A DNA stretch of 64,000 nt, taken from contig NC_133121.1 of the NCBI RefSeq assembly GCF_033568475.1, positions 30,115,374 through 30,179,373 of the forward strand. Reading direction: 5' to 3'. A model generated the notes under the pieces. It saw nothing but the letters and a program-made list of their open reading frames with translations, made no database searches and was not told where the DNA came from. Shown in pieces: positions 10,515-21,618 of this stretch. Numbering within the stretch: the first letter of the stretch is position 1; every line of letters begins with the position of its first letter. The translations under genes and the position numbers were made by a program. Source of the stretch: Henckelia pumila (lineage: Eukaryota; Streptophyta; Magnoliopsida; Lamiales; Gesneriaceae).

Positions 10515-12369
10515 TGTTGGAGTGCGCGGCGTTCAGATCAAACAAGATTGATACCCGGTGCAGCGGAAGTTTAAAATTTTTATTATATGGAACGATTCCA
10601 TATTGGGTATCAAATCTTTACGATTAAATTGTGTGTGTAAAAATTTAAATAACTATTATAAAATTTTTACCTTTAATCTCGAATCGAGATTCTGGACACC
10701 AACAGATTTCTCTGCTCTTGTTGTATCTCCCTGGAACCGATGGACGAACAGTTCTTCAATCAGGTCCACGAATAGAGATTTAATCCCTCTGATAGATTGC
10801 ACTAGAAAATCTATCAGAAGTTTTCTACGAAGAGAGTTAACGAATTTGATCCGTTAAACCAGACTGTAATTCAAAATCACAGGCTGGAATTTTTCTCGAG
10901 TAGAGAGAGGGAGAGGGGGCGGCCACTTTAAGAAAAATAGCTTAGGGTTTTCGAAAATTTTGTGCCTGTTGTGTGTAATTTCTGTACTGCAATAACTTAT
11001 TTATAATGCAGGCCACTAACAGCTTAGGGCCCATTAGTCATAAGTTCAAGCCCGACAAGCAAAGCCCGCATGTTCAGAAATTAATATAAAATTCATCGTG
11101 ACTCCGATTGATAAACCGATTTCACCAATGTGCACAGAAACCATTTCTGCACCTTTTAAAGTCAAGATAAATTTTTCTGAATCCGAATTCAGTGATTTCC
11201 AAAAATGGCCATCCCTATGTCATTTTAGGAAATCTTACTCCTCTACTCTTAAATAAGAAGTCCAACTTCTTCGTTCATTAAATTTAACTCTTTAAATTTA
11301 ACTATCTCAACGGGGATTAAAAATCCATTACACTGTGTGACCCTCAATGGTTCAGGGATACAGCTAGCCGTGGGCTCACAACTCCTTGTGACTCGGAACA
11401 ACAATTTCCGACTTGCCCATCGAATCATGGTATGAGCGCCTAGCAACATCGCCCCATGATTCCCTAGGTATCACTGATAGTGCCTACAAGAACCAGTAGA
11501 TTTTGGTTAGCGTACAGTACGGTCCCTTCATCCATATATCCCGATCGAATCAACAACCATTGGTATATCGAGAGTCGCTCGAGATTCGATAACTATGCAA
11601 TGCATCTTGAAGATCAAATAGTGACATCGCATGCGCTACTAAGAAACCATTTCTTAAATCACATCATGTACTCTGGCCAGAGATTCGTCACACTAATATC
11701 TCCTCAGATCGCATAGGATATCCACACTCGCAAGTATGTGGTGAATCCTTGACAACAAAGCATCGACTCCTATATGTGTTGTAACTGTACCCAATCCCGA
11801 CACCTGATGACCCCAATAGAGTCGGTAAACGAGTCAAAGCACAGTACTAGCATATAGAGTCTCAATGATGTTTCAAGTAATAAGGACTAATGGTGTACAA
11901 CCAAAACCGCGGACTTTATCCACTCGATAAGTGATAACCACTTGGAAAGTCCGGATAGGGTAGTTCGATCATTCATCATATGAATATCCATTTGCATGCT
12001 TCGAACATCTCTATGTTCCTTATCAATGAAACGTGGTACTCCGCATCGCAAATGCTAGTCTCAAACTCGAGCGATCCTTATCCTTATTATCGGACGGCTC
12101 AATCGACTAGGAACAGTTTAGAATATACAGTGACTATAAGATGTGTTTCATGATAGACATCTCCATGTTCTACCACATCTTACATACACTATAGTATATT
12201 CAAGGTCTTTATCAAAACAACAATAGTATATCACAATATAACAATATGAAGAAAGATAAAGTCATTGCCATTAATAAAAGTGTAAATTATATTAAACAAA
12301 AGATTGTTTATACAAAGAGTCATCAAAGCCCTTAGCCACAAGTTGGCTCACTGGGCACCCACTCTTTCA
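10515..12369 (-). repeat. 5' LTR of the Copia element
   Basis: Right-hand 1855-bp LTR with canonical TG...CA ends. Next to it are the primer binding site on the left and the GTGAC target duplication on the right (12370-12374). Element transcription should start in this LTR and run leftward; I did not fix a TATA box. Confidence 0.95.
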
Positions 12370-12374
12370 GTGAC
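12370..12374. repeat. Target site duplication GTGAC (right)
   Basis: Second copy of the Copia target duplication; the Gypsy B LTR sequence continues from here (GTGACCCGTATCC). Confidence 0.9.
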
Positions 12375-13527
12375 CCGTATCCAGAATCAACAATTTAGTG
12401 ATAATTAATTAAGTAATCATGTTTAGATTAAATAAAACATGATTAAGGGATTTCCAAATGGGTCTAAGGAGTTCGAGAATGGATTCAAAATACTCAATAA
12501 TAGCCCGGAAGGCCCCGAGTTGAGGGCCAGATCGAAAGGTCCGATCTGCAGATTGAATGGCCAGGTGGCACCATGACATCAGCAGGATGGCGTCAGCTTG
12601 GTGACATCATGGTGAGAGATCGAACGGTCCATTCTCGGGATCGGACGCTCTGTTCTCGTGCTGGGACAGGTGTTGCTTTTCATGCGATCGAGTTGACATG
12701 TGGCGGGACAGGTGGCGATCGGATGCTCCAAACCAAAATCGGACGGTCCGATCCGTGTCTATAAACATAGGGTCGAGGAGCTCATTTCCTTGATCATTTT
12801 CAATTTCTTCCTCTCCCATTATAGCTCATTTTAAGGGCTTTGGGGGCTCTTATTTAAGAGTAAGAGTTGGCGGACAGTGTCCAGAGCAGTATCGGAGCTA
12901 TTGCGGAGTTGTGCTCAAGTTGTGGGACAGTCGCCATCAGCGGGTTGACGACGGACGTAGGTATGGTCCGAGTTTCCTAAAAATATTAGGGAGTATCTAT
13001 TAGCTTAGTTAAGGCTTTTAGAGCATGTTTAGTGATGCATGGTTATTTTGTATTGTAGACTTATAGTTCGGGATGGTAGGCTTGGAACCTAGATGAATGC
13101 TTTTAGGACTGCCTTATTAAGGTACGTAAGTACTGACTGAGATTGTCAGCGGATATGCATGCTTATATGTTGCATTTATGTGCTATGAATACATGTTATT
13201 TCATGGATTTGTTATGTGGCATTTTCATATCATATTGATCCTATACATCTTTTTAGATGAGCCAGTAGGGTCGCTCAGCCCTGTTTTGGACGGTTGATGT
13301 TGAGGGCCCCGTAGACCGACAGGTTTAGCCGAAACTGACATCTAAGGAAATTCTAGATCCACGTCCAGTTAGGAGTGAGTGAAATTACCCAGTGGTTAGA
13401 TTCCCCGTTCGGTACTAATCATATCCTAGTTTCCAGTCTGAGCAGTTTGGATTTGTATATCCGAGATATGGTTACCCAGACATTGGATTTTGCATGCATC
13501 ATATGTGTATGTTTACCCGTACTACCA
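12375..13527 (+). repeat. Middle segment of the Gypsy B LTR
   Basis: Noncoding LTR sequence between the Copia element and the foldback cluster. It continues the TGTAGTGACCC start at 2896 and is continued after 23820 by the segment containing GCGCTCACGTCC. Short open frames here are chance. Confidence 0.7.
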
Positions 13528-13958
13528 TTGTAATGGACTGGGCCTACACACTCTGCTCTAGCCCATCTGGCCTCTGCTCTGGGCCGGCCCAGCCATATTC
13601 TAATCATGGGCCTTCTCCCCACCTGAAAAAGGGACTTTCATGCCCTCCCCAGGATTCGAACTTGAACCTCAGGCATAAGTGCAAATTCTTATCAATCATG
13701 GTACCACTTGAGCTCCCCACCTGGAAAGGGGAGTTTCATGCCCTCCCCAGGATTCGAACTTGCACCCCGGTAGCTCAAGTGGTACCATGATTGATAAGAA
13801 TTTGCACTTATGCCTGGGGTGCAAGTTCGAATCGTGGGGAGGGCATGAAACTCCCCTTTCCAGTTGGGGAGAAGGCCCATGAGTAGAATATGGCTGGGCC
13901 GGCCCAGAGTAGAGGCCAGATGGGCTAGATCAGAGTGTGCGGGCCCAGTCCATTACAA
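13528..13958. repeat. Foldback unit 1, near-perfect palindrome with tRNA-like core
   Basis: The left end TTGTAATGGACTGGGCC and right end GGGCCCAGTCCATTACAA are inverted repeats. The complementarity continues through arms of about 185 bp (13528-13713 and 13771-13958) around a spacer of about 57 bp. Each arm carries a core with a box-A-like TAGCTCAAGTGGTA (clearest at 13770-13783) and a box-B-like AGTTCGAATC, as in tRNA-derived SINEs. No ORF. The structure is seen directly; the SINE link is inference. Confidence 0.75.
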
Positions 13959-13977
13959 AAAAGGGCACCCTTTTATA

Positions 13978-14193
13978 TAATGACCACACCCTCTGCATCT
14001 GCCATCATCTAGGCTCAGCTCTGAGAGTAGCTCAAGTGGTACCAGGGTTGAGTTGAATTTGCATATATTCCTGGTGGTGCAAGTTCAAACTCTGGGAAGA
14101 GCAAAAACTCCCCATCCAGGTGGGAGAAGACCATGAGTTGACCCACCCAGAGCTGAGCCTAGATGATGGCAGATGCAGAGGGTGTGTTCATTA
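13978..14193. repeat. Foldback unit 2 with forward tRNA-like core
   Basis: Arms of about 45 bp (TAATGACCACACCCTCTGC... at 13978-14027 and the inverted copy ending near 14193) flank one forward core: GTAGCTCAAGTGGTACC at 14027-14043, then GCAAGTTCAAACTCTGGG near 14082. Its terminal sequence differs from unit 1. A short palindromic joint (AAAAGGGCACCCTTTT) separates it from unit 1. Confidence 0.7.
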
Positions 14194-14202
14194 CATAAAT
14201 TT

Positions 14203-14402
14203 TTGTAATGGACTGGGCCCGCACCATCCGCATTCCGCCACATCAGGCTTTCGCTCTGGGGTGCAAGTTTGAATCTTGGAGAGGGCATGAAACTCCCTTT
14301 TTTAGGTGGGGAGAAGGCCCATGAGTTGAATATGGCTGGGCCGGCCCAGAGCGAAAGCCTAATGTGGCGGAATGCGGAGGGTGCGGGCCCAGTCCATTGC
14401 AA
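14203..14402. repeat. Foldback unit 3, unit-1 type ends
   Basis: Starts TTGTAATGGACTGGGCCC and ends GGGCCCAGTCCATTGCAA, so it shares the ends of unit 1. The inner arms (CCGCATTCCGCCACATCAGG... against CCTAATGTGGCGGAATGCGG) are its own and pair over about 60 bp. The core holds the box-B side (GTGCAAGTTTGAATC) and the GGGCATGAAACTCCC segment common to all units. Confidence 0.7.
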
Positions 14403-14418
14403 AAAAAGGCGCCCTTTT

Positions 14419-14581
14419 TTGTAAGGACCACACCCTCTGCTCTAGCCCATCTGGCCTCTGCTCTGGGTGGGTCACACTCATGGTCTTCTCCCACCTGGAT
14501 GGGGAGTTTCATGCCCTCCCCAGGATTCGAACTTGCACCTCCGGGCATAAGCTCAAGTGGTACAAGGATTGAGTTGAATTT
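14419..14581. repeat. Foldback unit 4, left half (split by Gypsy A)
   Basis: Left arm starting TTGTAAGGACCACACC, a unit-2 type end, and carrying the inverted core up to GAGTTGAATTT. The partner half is 23680-23820. The last five bases AATTT (14577-14581) are the Gypsy A target duplication, so the insertion point lies near the symmetry centre of this palindrome. Confidence 0.75.
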
Positions 14582-16655
14582 TGTAATGCCCCGTTTTTAT
14601 CTTAAATGAGTTTATTTGAGTTAATCAGAGATTACAGAGTTCTCGAGCCGGTTTGATTTTGATCAGGGTCCTTTTTGCAAATTTTGGAAATTTCAGGGAA
14701 AAAAACGCAAATATTGATTTTTATATATTATCTACACTTGGATTTGATTGGATAAATCTTCTCCTTCTTCCTCATTGCACGCCTCCTCCATTAGAGCCGC
14801 CCCCTTCTCATTCCAAGCTTTGGGATTTCAGTCCGAGCTCGATCCGTCCGTTAGAAATTATTTCTGAAGGCATATTAGCGATCACTGCTGCGAGAGCTTC
14901 GTTCTATCGTAAGTTTTTCTACGATCAGATACATTCTAGTTTTTGGATGTTGTTAGAATCATTCTAGATTTGAGTATGTTGTTCTCTACAGTGTTCTGAT
15001 CGTTTATTATCTGTCGGTTTTGAAATAGAGCGACGTTCGGAATTGTTATGATTTTTGCAAGCCATTTTCGAAAGTTTGAGTTTTGAGATTTGTTGGGATT
15101 GCCTTGTTGTTGTGGTATTAGCATTTTTATGAGATTATATCGGTATTGAACTGTTGTCTGCATTTTCGGTTTGTTCAGTTTATAGCCGTTATGCCGTCGG
15201 TTTGAGTTTTGGGGATTTCGAACCATCTTTGAGTTGTGATCTTGGCTTGTAAGTTGATCATGGTTATTGATCATTTATTTTTATCTGAACAGATTCGTTT
15301 GGAGCTTGTCAAACTCAAGGTTAACAGCAATTGTTCGTTTCAGAGTTTTGGACGAAGAACGGTATAGAGAATTACCTTGAGCCTTGTTGTTGTTTAGATT
15401 GGTTAGACTTTGATACAATCTTTTGTTGTAGCTTTCCAGAAGTTGGAACTACTGCATTGAAAGGTAAAAGCAGTCATCATAGCGGGATAGCATACTCGGG
15501 ACTGTTGGTTCTCGAGTTTCCCTTTTTAAATCACATATTGCATCGATACTTGTTCTAGCATGTGGAACTTGTATCTTGTTGATTGATTGAGTTTTGTTAT
15601 GTGGCTTATGTTTATGTTTATGTTTCTATTATGCATTCATCTTGAGCCTACTTTGATTTCAGCGGGCAGAACCGCCCTTTTTGTTTAGACGTTTGGGAAC
15701 TATGATTGAGTGGTCTAGGTTGTACTATTTTGCCTAGTGCTAGCATACTCATTATGGTTGCTCAAAGTCTAGAGGAGTGGGATACGTGGCACCACCTCGA
15801 TTGGGAGAGTCGGTGAGTCGTTACGTGATCTCATCCTCGGGATCCCAAAAGCAGAGCATCACTCCCTTGTTTATCAGAATTGATATCCTGGTTTTAAAGA
15901 CATGCATATCATTAGCTTCGACTTGAATATGTTGTTTTGATAGCATGTTGTATATTCATTACTTGTTATGTTGTTTTTACTGGGAATGTCATTCTCACCG
16001 GTTTATCCGGCTGTTGCTTTGTTTTGTATGTGTACTTGGCAACAGGTGGGGCAGTACAAAGTCAGCGAAGACCTGGTTAGCAACAAGAGGGAGAGCTAGT
16101 AGTGAGACTCGGTTTAGAAGTCGCGTCGGCATGTCTACCTAGTTGTATTTGAACATGTTTAGATATCGAACTTCGTTATGTTATTGTATTGTTTATGCGA
16201 GCTGTGTTGAAAGTTTGTCGTTACAAATCCAATACTTTTGAGCGGTTGTGTAACCCTATAATTTCATGTATTAGTTGGAGAACTTGTGATTGAAATGCAT
16301 GATAAAATGTTGTTGGTTTTGGACTCAAGTTCTAGCATGATTTCTGCTGTTTTGCTCTGTTTCTGTCACCGCTCGATCCGCAAGATCTTGCGGATCGAGC
16401 GAGGGCAAGCTGTGCAATCCTCTGTTTCAAATTTTTGTGGCTTGCTCGATCTGCAAGATCTTGCGGATCGAGCGAGGGCTAGGTTTTCCGGGCAGTAGCT
16501 TTGGCATAAGTTGCTTGCTCGATCCGCAAGATCATGCGGATCGAGCGAGGCACTATTTTAAAAAAAAAATTCTTTTAATTGCTTTAACCTTTGGTTATTG
16601 TTTATCTTAGTGTTGTTTAATCCCAAGATTAGATGTTTAGAATCGAGGTCTCACA
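14582..16655 (+). repeat. 5' LTR of Gypsy A
   Basis: 2074 bp, starting TGTAATGCCCC and ending TCTCACA. Near its 3' end are three copies of a palindrome built on CTCGATCCGCAAGA and its complement (16370-16401 perfect over 32 bp, 16444-16473, 16517-16546), then an A-rich tract. Confidence 0.92.
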
Positions 16656-16660
16656 TTAAG

Positions 16661-16671
16661 TGGTATCAGAG
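16661..16671 (+). other. Primer binding site of Gypsy A
   Basis: TGGTATCAGAG five bases after the 5' LTR end at 16655, complementary to the initiator tRNA-Met 3' end. Confidence 0.85.
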
Positions 16672-16954
16672 AGATAAGATTCTTGGTTGAACTAGAGTGA
16701 GCGGGTAGATCGAGCCTGCGTGTATTGGCTCCTCGCATGTGTTTAAATATTTTAACTGTGTACTTAATTCCATGCAAGCATGCTTTATTATTGAGAATTA
16801 TTGAATTACATGGTTATGTTATTTAATTTATAAAGCATGATCTACTTGAGATATAACTGTTTCTGTTATCGACTGGTATCCGGTATTCCAAGCGGTTGTA
16901 AGGGCACTGATTGTAGCGATTGAGATATCTCTTGTCCTAACCTTTGATTATCAG

Positions 16955-19900
16955 ATGGGTCCTCGTTGAGTGATAAACAGAAACACACCGCCAGTTATTC
17001 CTACGACTGAGCAAGCTAGCACTGAAGTTGATCAGTTGGATGCTTCAGCGACTCCTATGGAAACCTTGCTGAAGAAGTTTCAGTCGTTCAATCCGCCGTT
17101 GTTGATGTGTTCAGAAAATCCAGTTGACTGTGAGAGTTGGTTGGATGATATGGATCAGTTGTTTGATTCCATTGACTACACCGATGACCGCCGAATCAGG
17201 TTAGTAATTCATCAGCTGCGTGGTGGTGCAAAGAGCTGGTGGATCATGACAAAGAAAGCATTTGAGAGTAGAGGTACAGAGGTTACTTGGACTCTTTTTA
17301 AATCTGAGTTTTATAAGCGGTTTTTCCCTATCTCGTATCGCAAAGATAAGGGAGCAGAGTTTTCCAATCTGAGGCAAGGGAATCTGAACATCGAAGAGTA
17401 TGTAGCCAAGTTTGATAGTCTGTTGCGTTTTGCACCACTAATTGCCGGAGATGAGGAAGCAAACGCCGACCACTTCATAAATGGCTTGAATCCTGACATC
17501 TTCACTTTGGTGAACACTGCTAGGCCAGACAACTTTGCGGACACCATGAATCACGTAAAGGGAGCAGAAGCAGGCTTGTGGAGGCAAAGAGGTAATCAGG
17601 TAGCACCTCAGCAGCAGAGGCAGTATCAGAACCAACCATCTCAGTATCAGAATCAGCCACCTCAGCATCAGAACCAGCAGCAGAGGTATGAAGGTGGTAA
17701 CAGTGGGGGAAACATAAAGGATCAGTACAAGGCAAGAGGTAAACAGTTCAAAAGGCAGGGGAACAGTTCGTCTAGTTCCAGTGGTTCCTGACAGTTTGGT
17801 TCAGGGCAGAGTTCTGGATCATCAACCTTGTACTGCAGCAAGTGTGGAGGAAGACACTCACCGGATCAGTGTGTGTGAGTCTTTGGAAATTGTAACACCT
17901 GTCAGCAACCGGGACACTTCTCTAAGGTGTGCCCACAGCGTAACAGAGATAGAGCTCAGAGTGGGAGTTCGTCTAGACTTGCAGCTCAGCTTGAGAGGCA
18001 ATCCTCTGCAGTTCACTCTTTCCAGCCCCAGCAGCAGAACAGACAGGGAGGTAACACTACTGTAAGCCAGCCCCCGAGACAGCAGGCACAAGTTTTTGCC
18101 TTGACAGAGGATCAGGCTCAGGCGGCACCTGATGATGTTATAGCAGGTAACTGTTCGATTTTTGGTCATTCTGCTCATGTTTTGATAGATACAGGTGCTT
18201 CCCATTCCTTTATCTCTGAGAAATTTGTGTTATTGCATGCTTTGCCAACTGAGTTGTTGCCTACTGTAGTAGCTGTAACTTCACCTTTGGGTGGAGGAAT
18301 TGTTTCTGTCAGACTAGTCAGGAACTGTGAACTTTGTTTTGAGGGGAATTTGTTAGAATTCGACTGTATTATACTTGGACTGTCAGATTTTGATTGTATT
18401 GTCGGTATAGATGCTTTAACCAAGTACAGGGCAACAGTCGATTGTTTTCTGAAAGTTGTCAGGTTCAGACCTGAAATGGCAGACGAGTGGAAATTCTTTG
18501 GTAAGGGTTCTCGATCTAGAATTCCTTTGATTTCAGTGTTATCTATGACTCGTTTGCTACAGAGAGGTGCAGAAGGATTTTTGGTTTATGCGGTTGATGT
18601 ACTGAAATCTAGCCCAGCTTTGGTAGATTTACCGGTGGTTAGAGAATTTGCTGATGTGTTCCCGGAAGATGTTCCTGGTTTGCCACCTATTTGAGAAATT
18701 GAATTCAGCATTGACTTAGTGTCAGGTACTCAACCTATCTCCAAAGCTCCGTATCGTATGGAACTTATTGAATTGAGAGAATTGAAAGAGCAGCTTGAGG
18801 ATTTAATTGCCAAGGGATACATCAGACCTAGTGTATCGCCTTGGGGTGCTCCTGTGCTTTTTGTTCGGAAGAAGGATGGTTCTATGCGGCTCTGTATCGA
18901 CTACCGCCAATTGAATCAGGCTACAGTTAAGAACAGGTATCCTTTACCCCGAATAGATGACCTTTTTGATCAACTGCAGGGTTCTTCTGTCTACTCTAAG
19001 ATTGATCTGAGGTCAGGTTATCACCAGTTGAGAGTGCGAGAGGAAGACGTTCCTAAGACCGCATTCAGAACGAGGTATGGTCACTTTGAGTTTATAGTCA
19101 TGCCATTCGGTTTGACTAATGCTCCCGCAGTTTTTATGGGATTGATGAACCGTATCTTTCAGCGCTATCTAGATGAGTTCGTCATTATCTTCATCGATGA
19201 TATTCTTATCTATTCAAAGAACCATACTGACCATGCAGAGCACTTGAGGACCGTATTGCAGATTTTGCGAGTTGAGCAGTTGTTTGCCAAGCTGTCTAAG
19301 TGTGAATTCTGGTTAGATCGAGTTGTCTTTCTCGGTCACATTATTTCTGAAGATGGGATTTCTGTCGATCCCAGCAAGATTGAAGCGGTTATGAATTGGC
19401 CTAGACCTACTTCAGTGCCGGAGATCCGAAGATTCATGGGTTTAGCTGGTTATTACCGTCGTTTCATCGAGGGTTTCTCGTCTATTGCCAAGCCAATTAC
19501 CCAGCTAAATCAGAAGAATGCGCCTTTTGTCTGGACTGCAGATTGTGAGGCTAGCTTTGTTGATCTGAAGAGGAGACTGACCAGTGCTCCGATTCTTTCT
19601 ATTCCGAAGGGTACTGGAGGTTTCATAGTCTATTGTGATGCTTCTAACCGAGGCTTGGGTTGTGTTCTTATGCAGCATAAGCATGTGATAGCGTATGCAT
19701 CGAGGCAGTTGAAACCGCACGAGACTCATTATCCGGTTCATGATCTCGAACTAGCTGCGATCGTCTTTGCTCTGAAGATCTGGCATCACTATCTTTATGG
19801 TGAGTCTTTCGAGATCTTCTCTGACCATAAGAGCCTTAAGTACTTGTTTTCTCAGGCAGAGCTGAATATGAGTCAGAGAAGATGGTTAGATCTGTTGAAG

Positions 19901-21520
19901 GATTTCGACTGTGAAATCAAGTATTATCCGGGAAAGTCAAATGCAGTTGCAGATGCTTTGAGCCGAAAGCTATGTTCTTTATCTCTTTCTACTATTGGTG
20001 TTTCTCAGTTGATCGATGATTGTTGCACTTCTGGTTTAGAGTTTGAAACAGATAGAGAAACTATCAGAGTGTTTGATATTCAAGTCGAGCCGGAGTTGTT
20101 TGTTGCAATCAGAGAAGCACAGAAGTCTGAGCCGAGCATTCAGGTTTCAGTAGAGAAAGTCAGATCGGGACATCAGTCTGAATTCCAGGTTAGAGATGAT
20201 GTTTTGTTTGTGAATAACCGTGTTGTTGTGCCTGATATTTCGGAATTGAGACAGCGTATTCTCCGAGAGGCTCATTACAGGCGGTTTAGTATTCATCCTG
20301 GAGGTCGTAAGATGTACAATGATCTAAAGACTCATTTTTGGTGGAAGAGAATGAAGAGCAACATCGCGAGGTTTGTATCTCGGTGTTTGAACTGCCAGCA
20401 AGTAAAAGCAGAGCAGAAGCGACCAGGAGGTCTTTTGCACAGTCTATCTATTCCTGAATAGAAATGGGATCACATTTCTATGGATTTTGTCATGAAGCTA
20501 CCACGATCCGTTTGAGGATGTGATGCTATTTGGGTAGTGATCGACCGATTGACGAAGTCTGCTTGTTTTATTCCGTATAGGATGACGTATCGTCACGATC
20601 AGATGGCTAAATTGTATGTTAGCAATGTTGTGAGATTGCATGGGGTGCCGAAGTCGATCGTTTCAGACACAGATCCTAGATTCACTTCGCATTTCTGGCA
20701 TAGTCTTCAGGGGGCACTTGGTACTCGATTGCATCTGAGTACAGCTTATCATCCTCAGACAGATGGACAGTCAGAGCGAACTATCCAGACGTTAGAGGAT
20801 ATGCTACGAGCGGTGGTGCTAGACTTTGGCACTAGTTGGCAGGATTCTTTGCCTCTTGTGGAGTTTTCTTACAACAACAGCTTCCAAGCGAGTATCGGTA
20901 TGGCGCCTTTTGAGGCTTTGTACGGCAAGAAGTGCCGATCTCCGATGTTTTGGGATGACTTGTCCGAGTCACCATATTTGGGACCGGAGATGCTTAGAGA
21001 TATGGCAGAGCAGGTTAAGATCATTCAGACCAGAATGAAGTCAGCTCAAGATAGACAGACGAAGTATGCAAATGTCAGACATAGAACTCTGAGTTTCGAG
21101 CAGGGAGACCATGTTTTTCTTAAGATTTCTCTGTTCAGAGGCACTGTCAGATTCGGTAAGAGAGGGAAGTGATCTCCGAGATTCATCGGGCCGTACGAGA
21201 TTCTCGAGAAGATAGGCGATCTTGCCTACAGACTTGCACTTCCTCCGTCTTTATCTGGTATTCACGACGTTTTTCACGTCTCTATGCTGCGAAAGTATCA
21301 TCCAGATCCTTCACATATCCTTCAGCCTGACGAAGCCGAGTTAGACGAGACTCTGAGCTATTTTGAACGACCGATTCAGATCCTTGATCGGAAAGAAAAG
21401 CAACTCAGAACCAAGTTGATTCCGTTAGTGAAAGTGCAGTGGAGCCGTCACGGAGTCGAGGAAGCGACTTGGGAGACAGAATCTGACATGAGACAGCGTT
21501 TTCTAGAGTTATTCGGATGA
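16955..21520 (+). pseudogene. Gypsy A gag-pol frame with seven in-frame stops
   Basis: One frame runs from ATG 16955 to the terminal stop at 21518, about 1520 codons, without any frameshift. Premature stops sit at 16967, 17789, 17876, 18692, 20459, 20513 and 21170. Domains are Gag (about 17080-17570), two zinc knuckles (CX2CX4HX4C, near 17833-17872 and 17900-17938), a protease with DTGAS near 18190, reverse transcriptase with FIDD near 19190, RNase H (YCDAS near 19633), an integrase zinc finger and core (20270-21000), and a chromodomain-like tail with [16 protein letters not shown] near 21430. Two stops (18692, 20513) are CGA to TGA relative to the copy at 53045-60277, as expected from methyl-C deamination. 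It cannot make a full product. Confidence 0.93.
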
Positions 21521-21605
21521 CGTGAGTTCTTCTTACTTTCTTTAGTTCTTTATTCTATCTTATGAGTTGTGGTTCTCGTTGATTTCGAGGACGAAATGTT
21601 TTCTT

Positions 21606-21618
21606 AGTGGGGGAGAAT
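21606..21618 (+). other. Polypurine tract of Gypsy A
   Basis: AGTGGGGGAGAAT directly before the 3' LTR start TGTAACGCC at 21619. Confidence 0.88.

Larger units (their letters stand above)
2905..12369 (-). mobile_element. Complete young Ty1/Copia retrotransposon
   Basis: A 9465-bp element with two 1855-bp LTRs, a 5-bp target duplication GTGAC (2900-2904 and 12370-12374), an initiator tRNA-Met primer binding site, a purine tract and one uninterrupted gag-pol frame. The LTRs have equal length and differ at only three positions that I found (2906/10516, 3785/11395, 4138/11748), so the insertion is recent. The order PR-INT-RT-RNaseH defines Copia. The 1.8-kb LTRs and long leader recall Angela/BARE-type elements, but I cannot fix the lineage by eye. 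It inserted nine bases into the Gypsy B LTR. Confidence 0.95.

Noticed and set aside
13528-14581. Possible tRNA genes at the box-A/box-B-like motifs
   Set aside because: No complete cloverleaf can be drawn, the motifs recur in inverted pairs inside repeats, and the box B copies vary. A SINE-like origin fits better.
14653-15558. Several 75-112 codon frames in the Gypsy A LTR that recur in other LTRs of the family
   Set aside because: They lie in noncoding LTR sequence on either strand, and their similarity follows from LTR identity.
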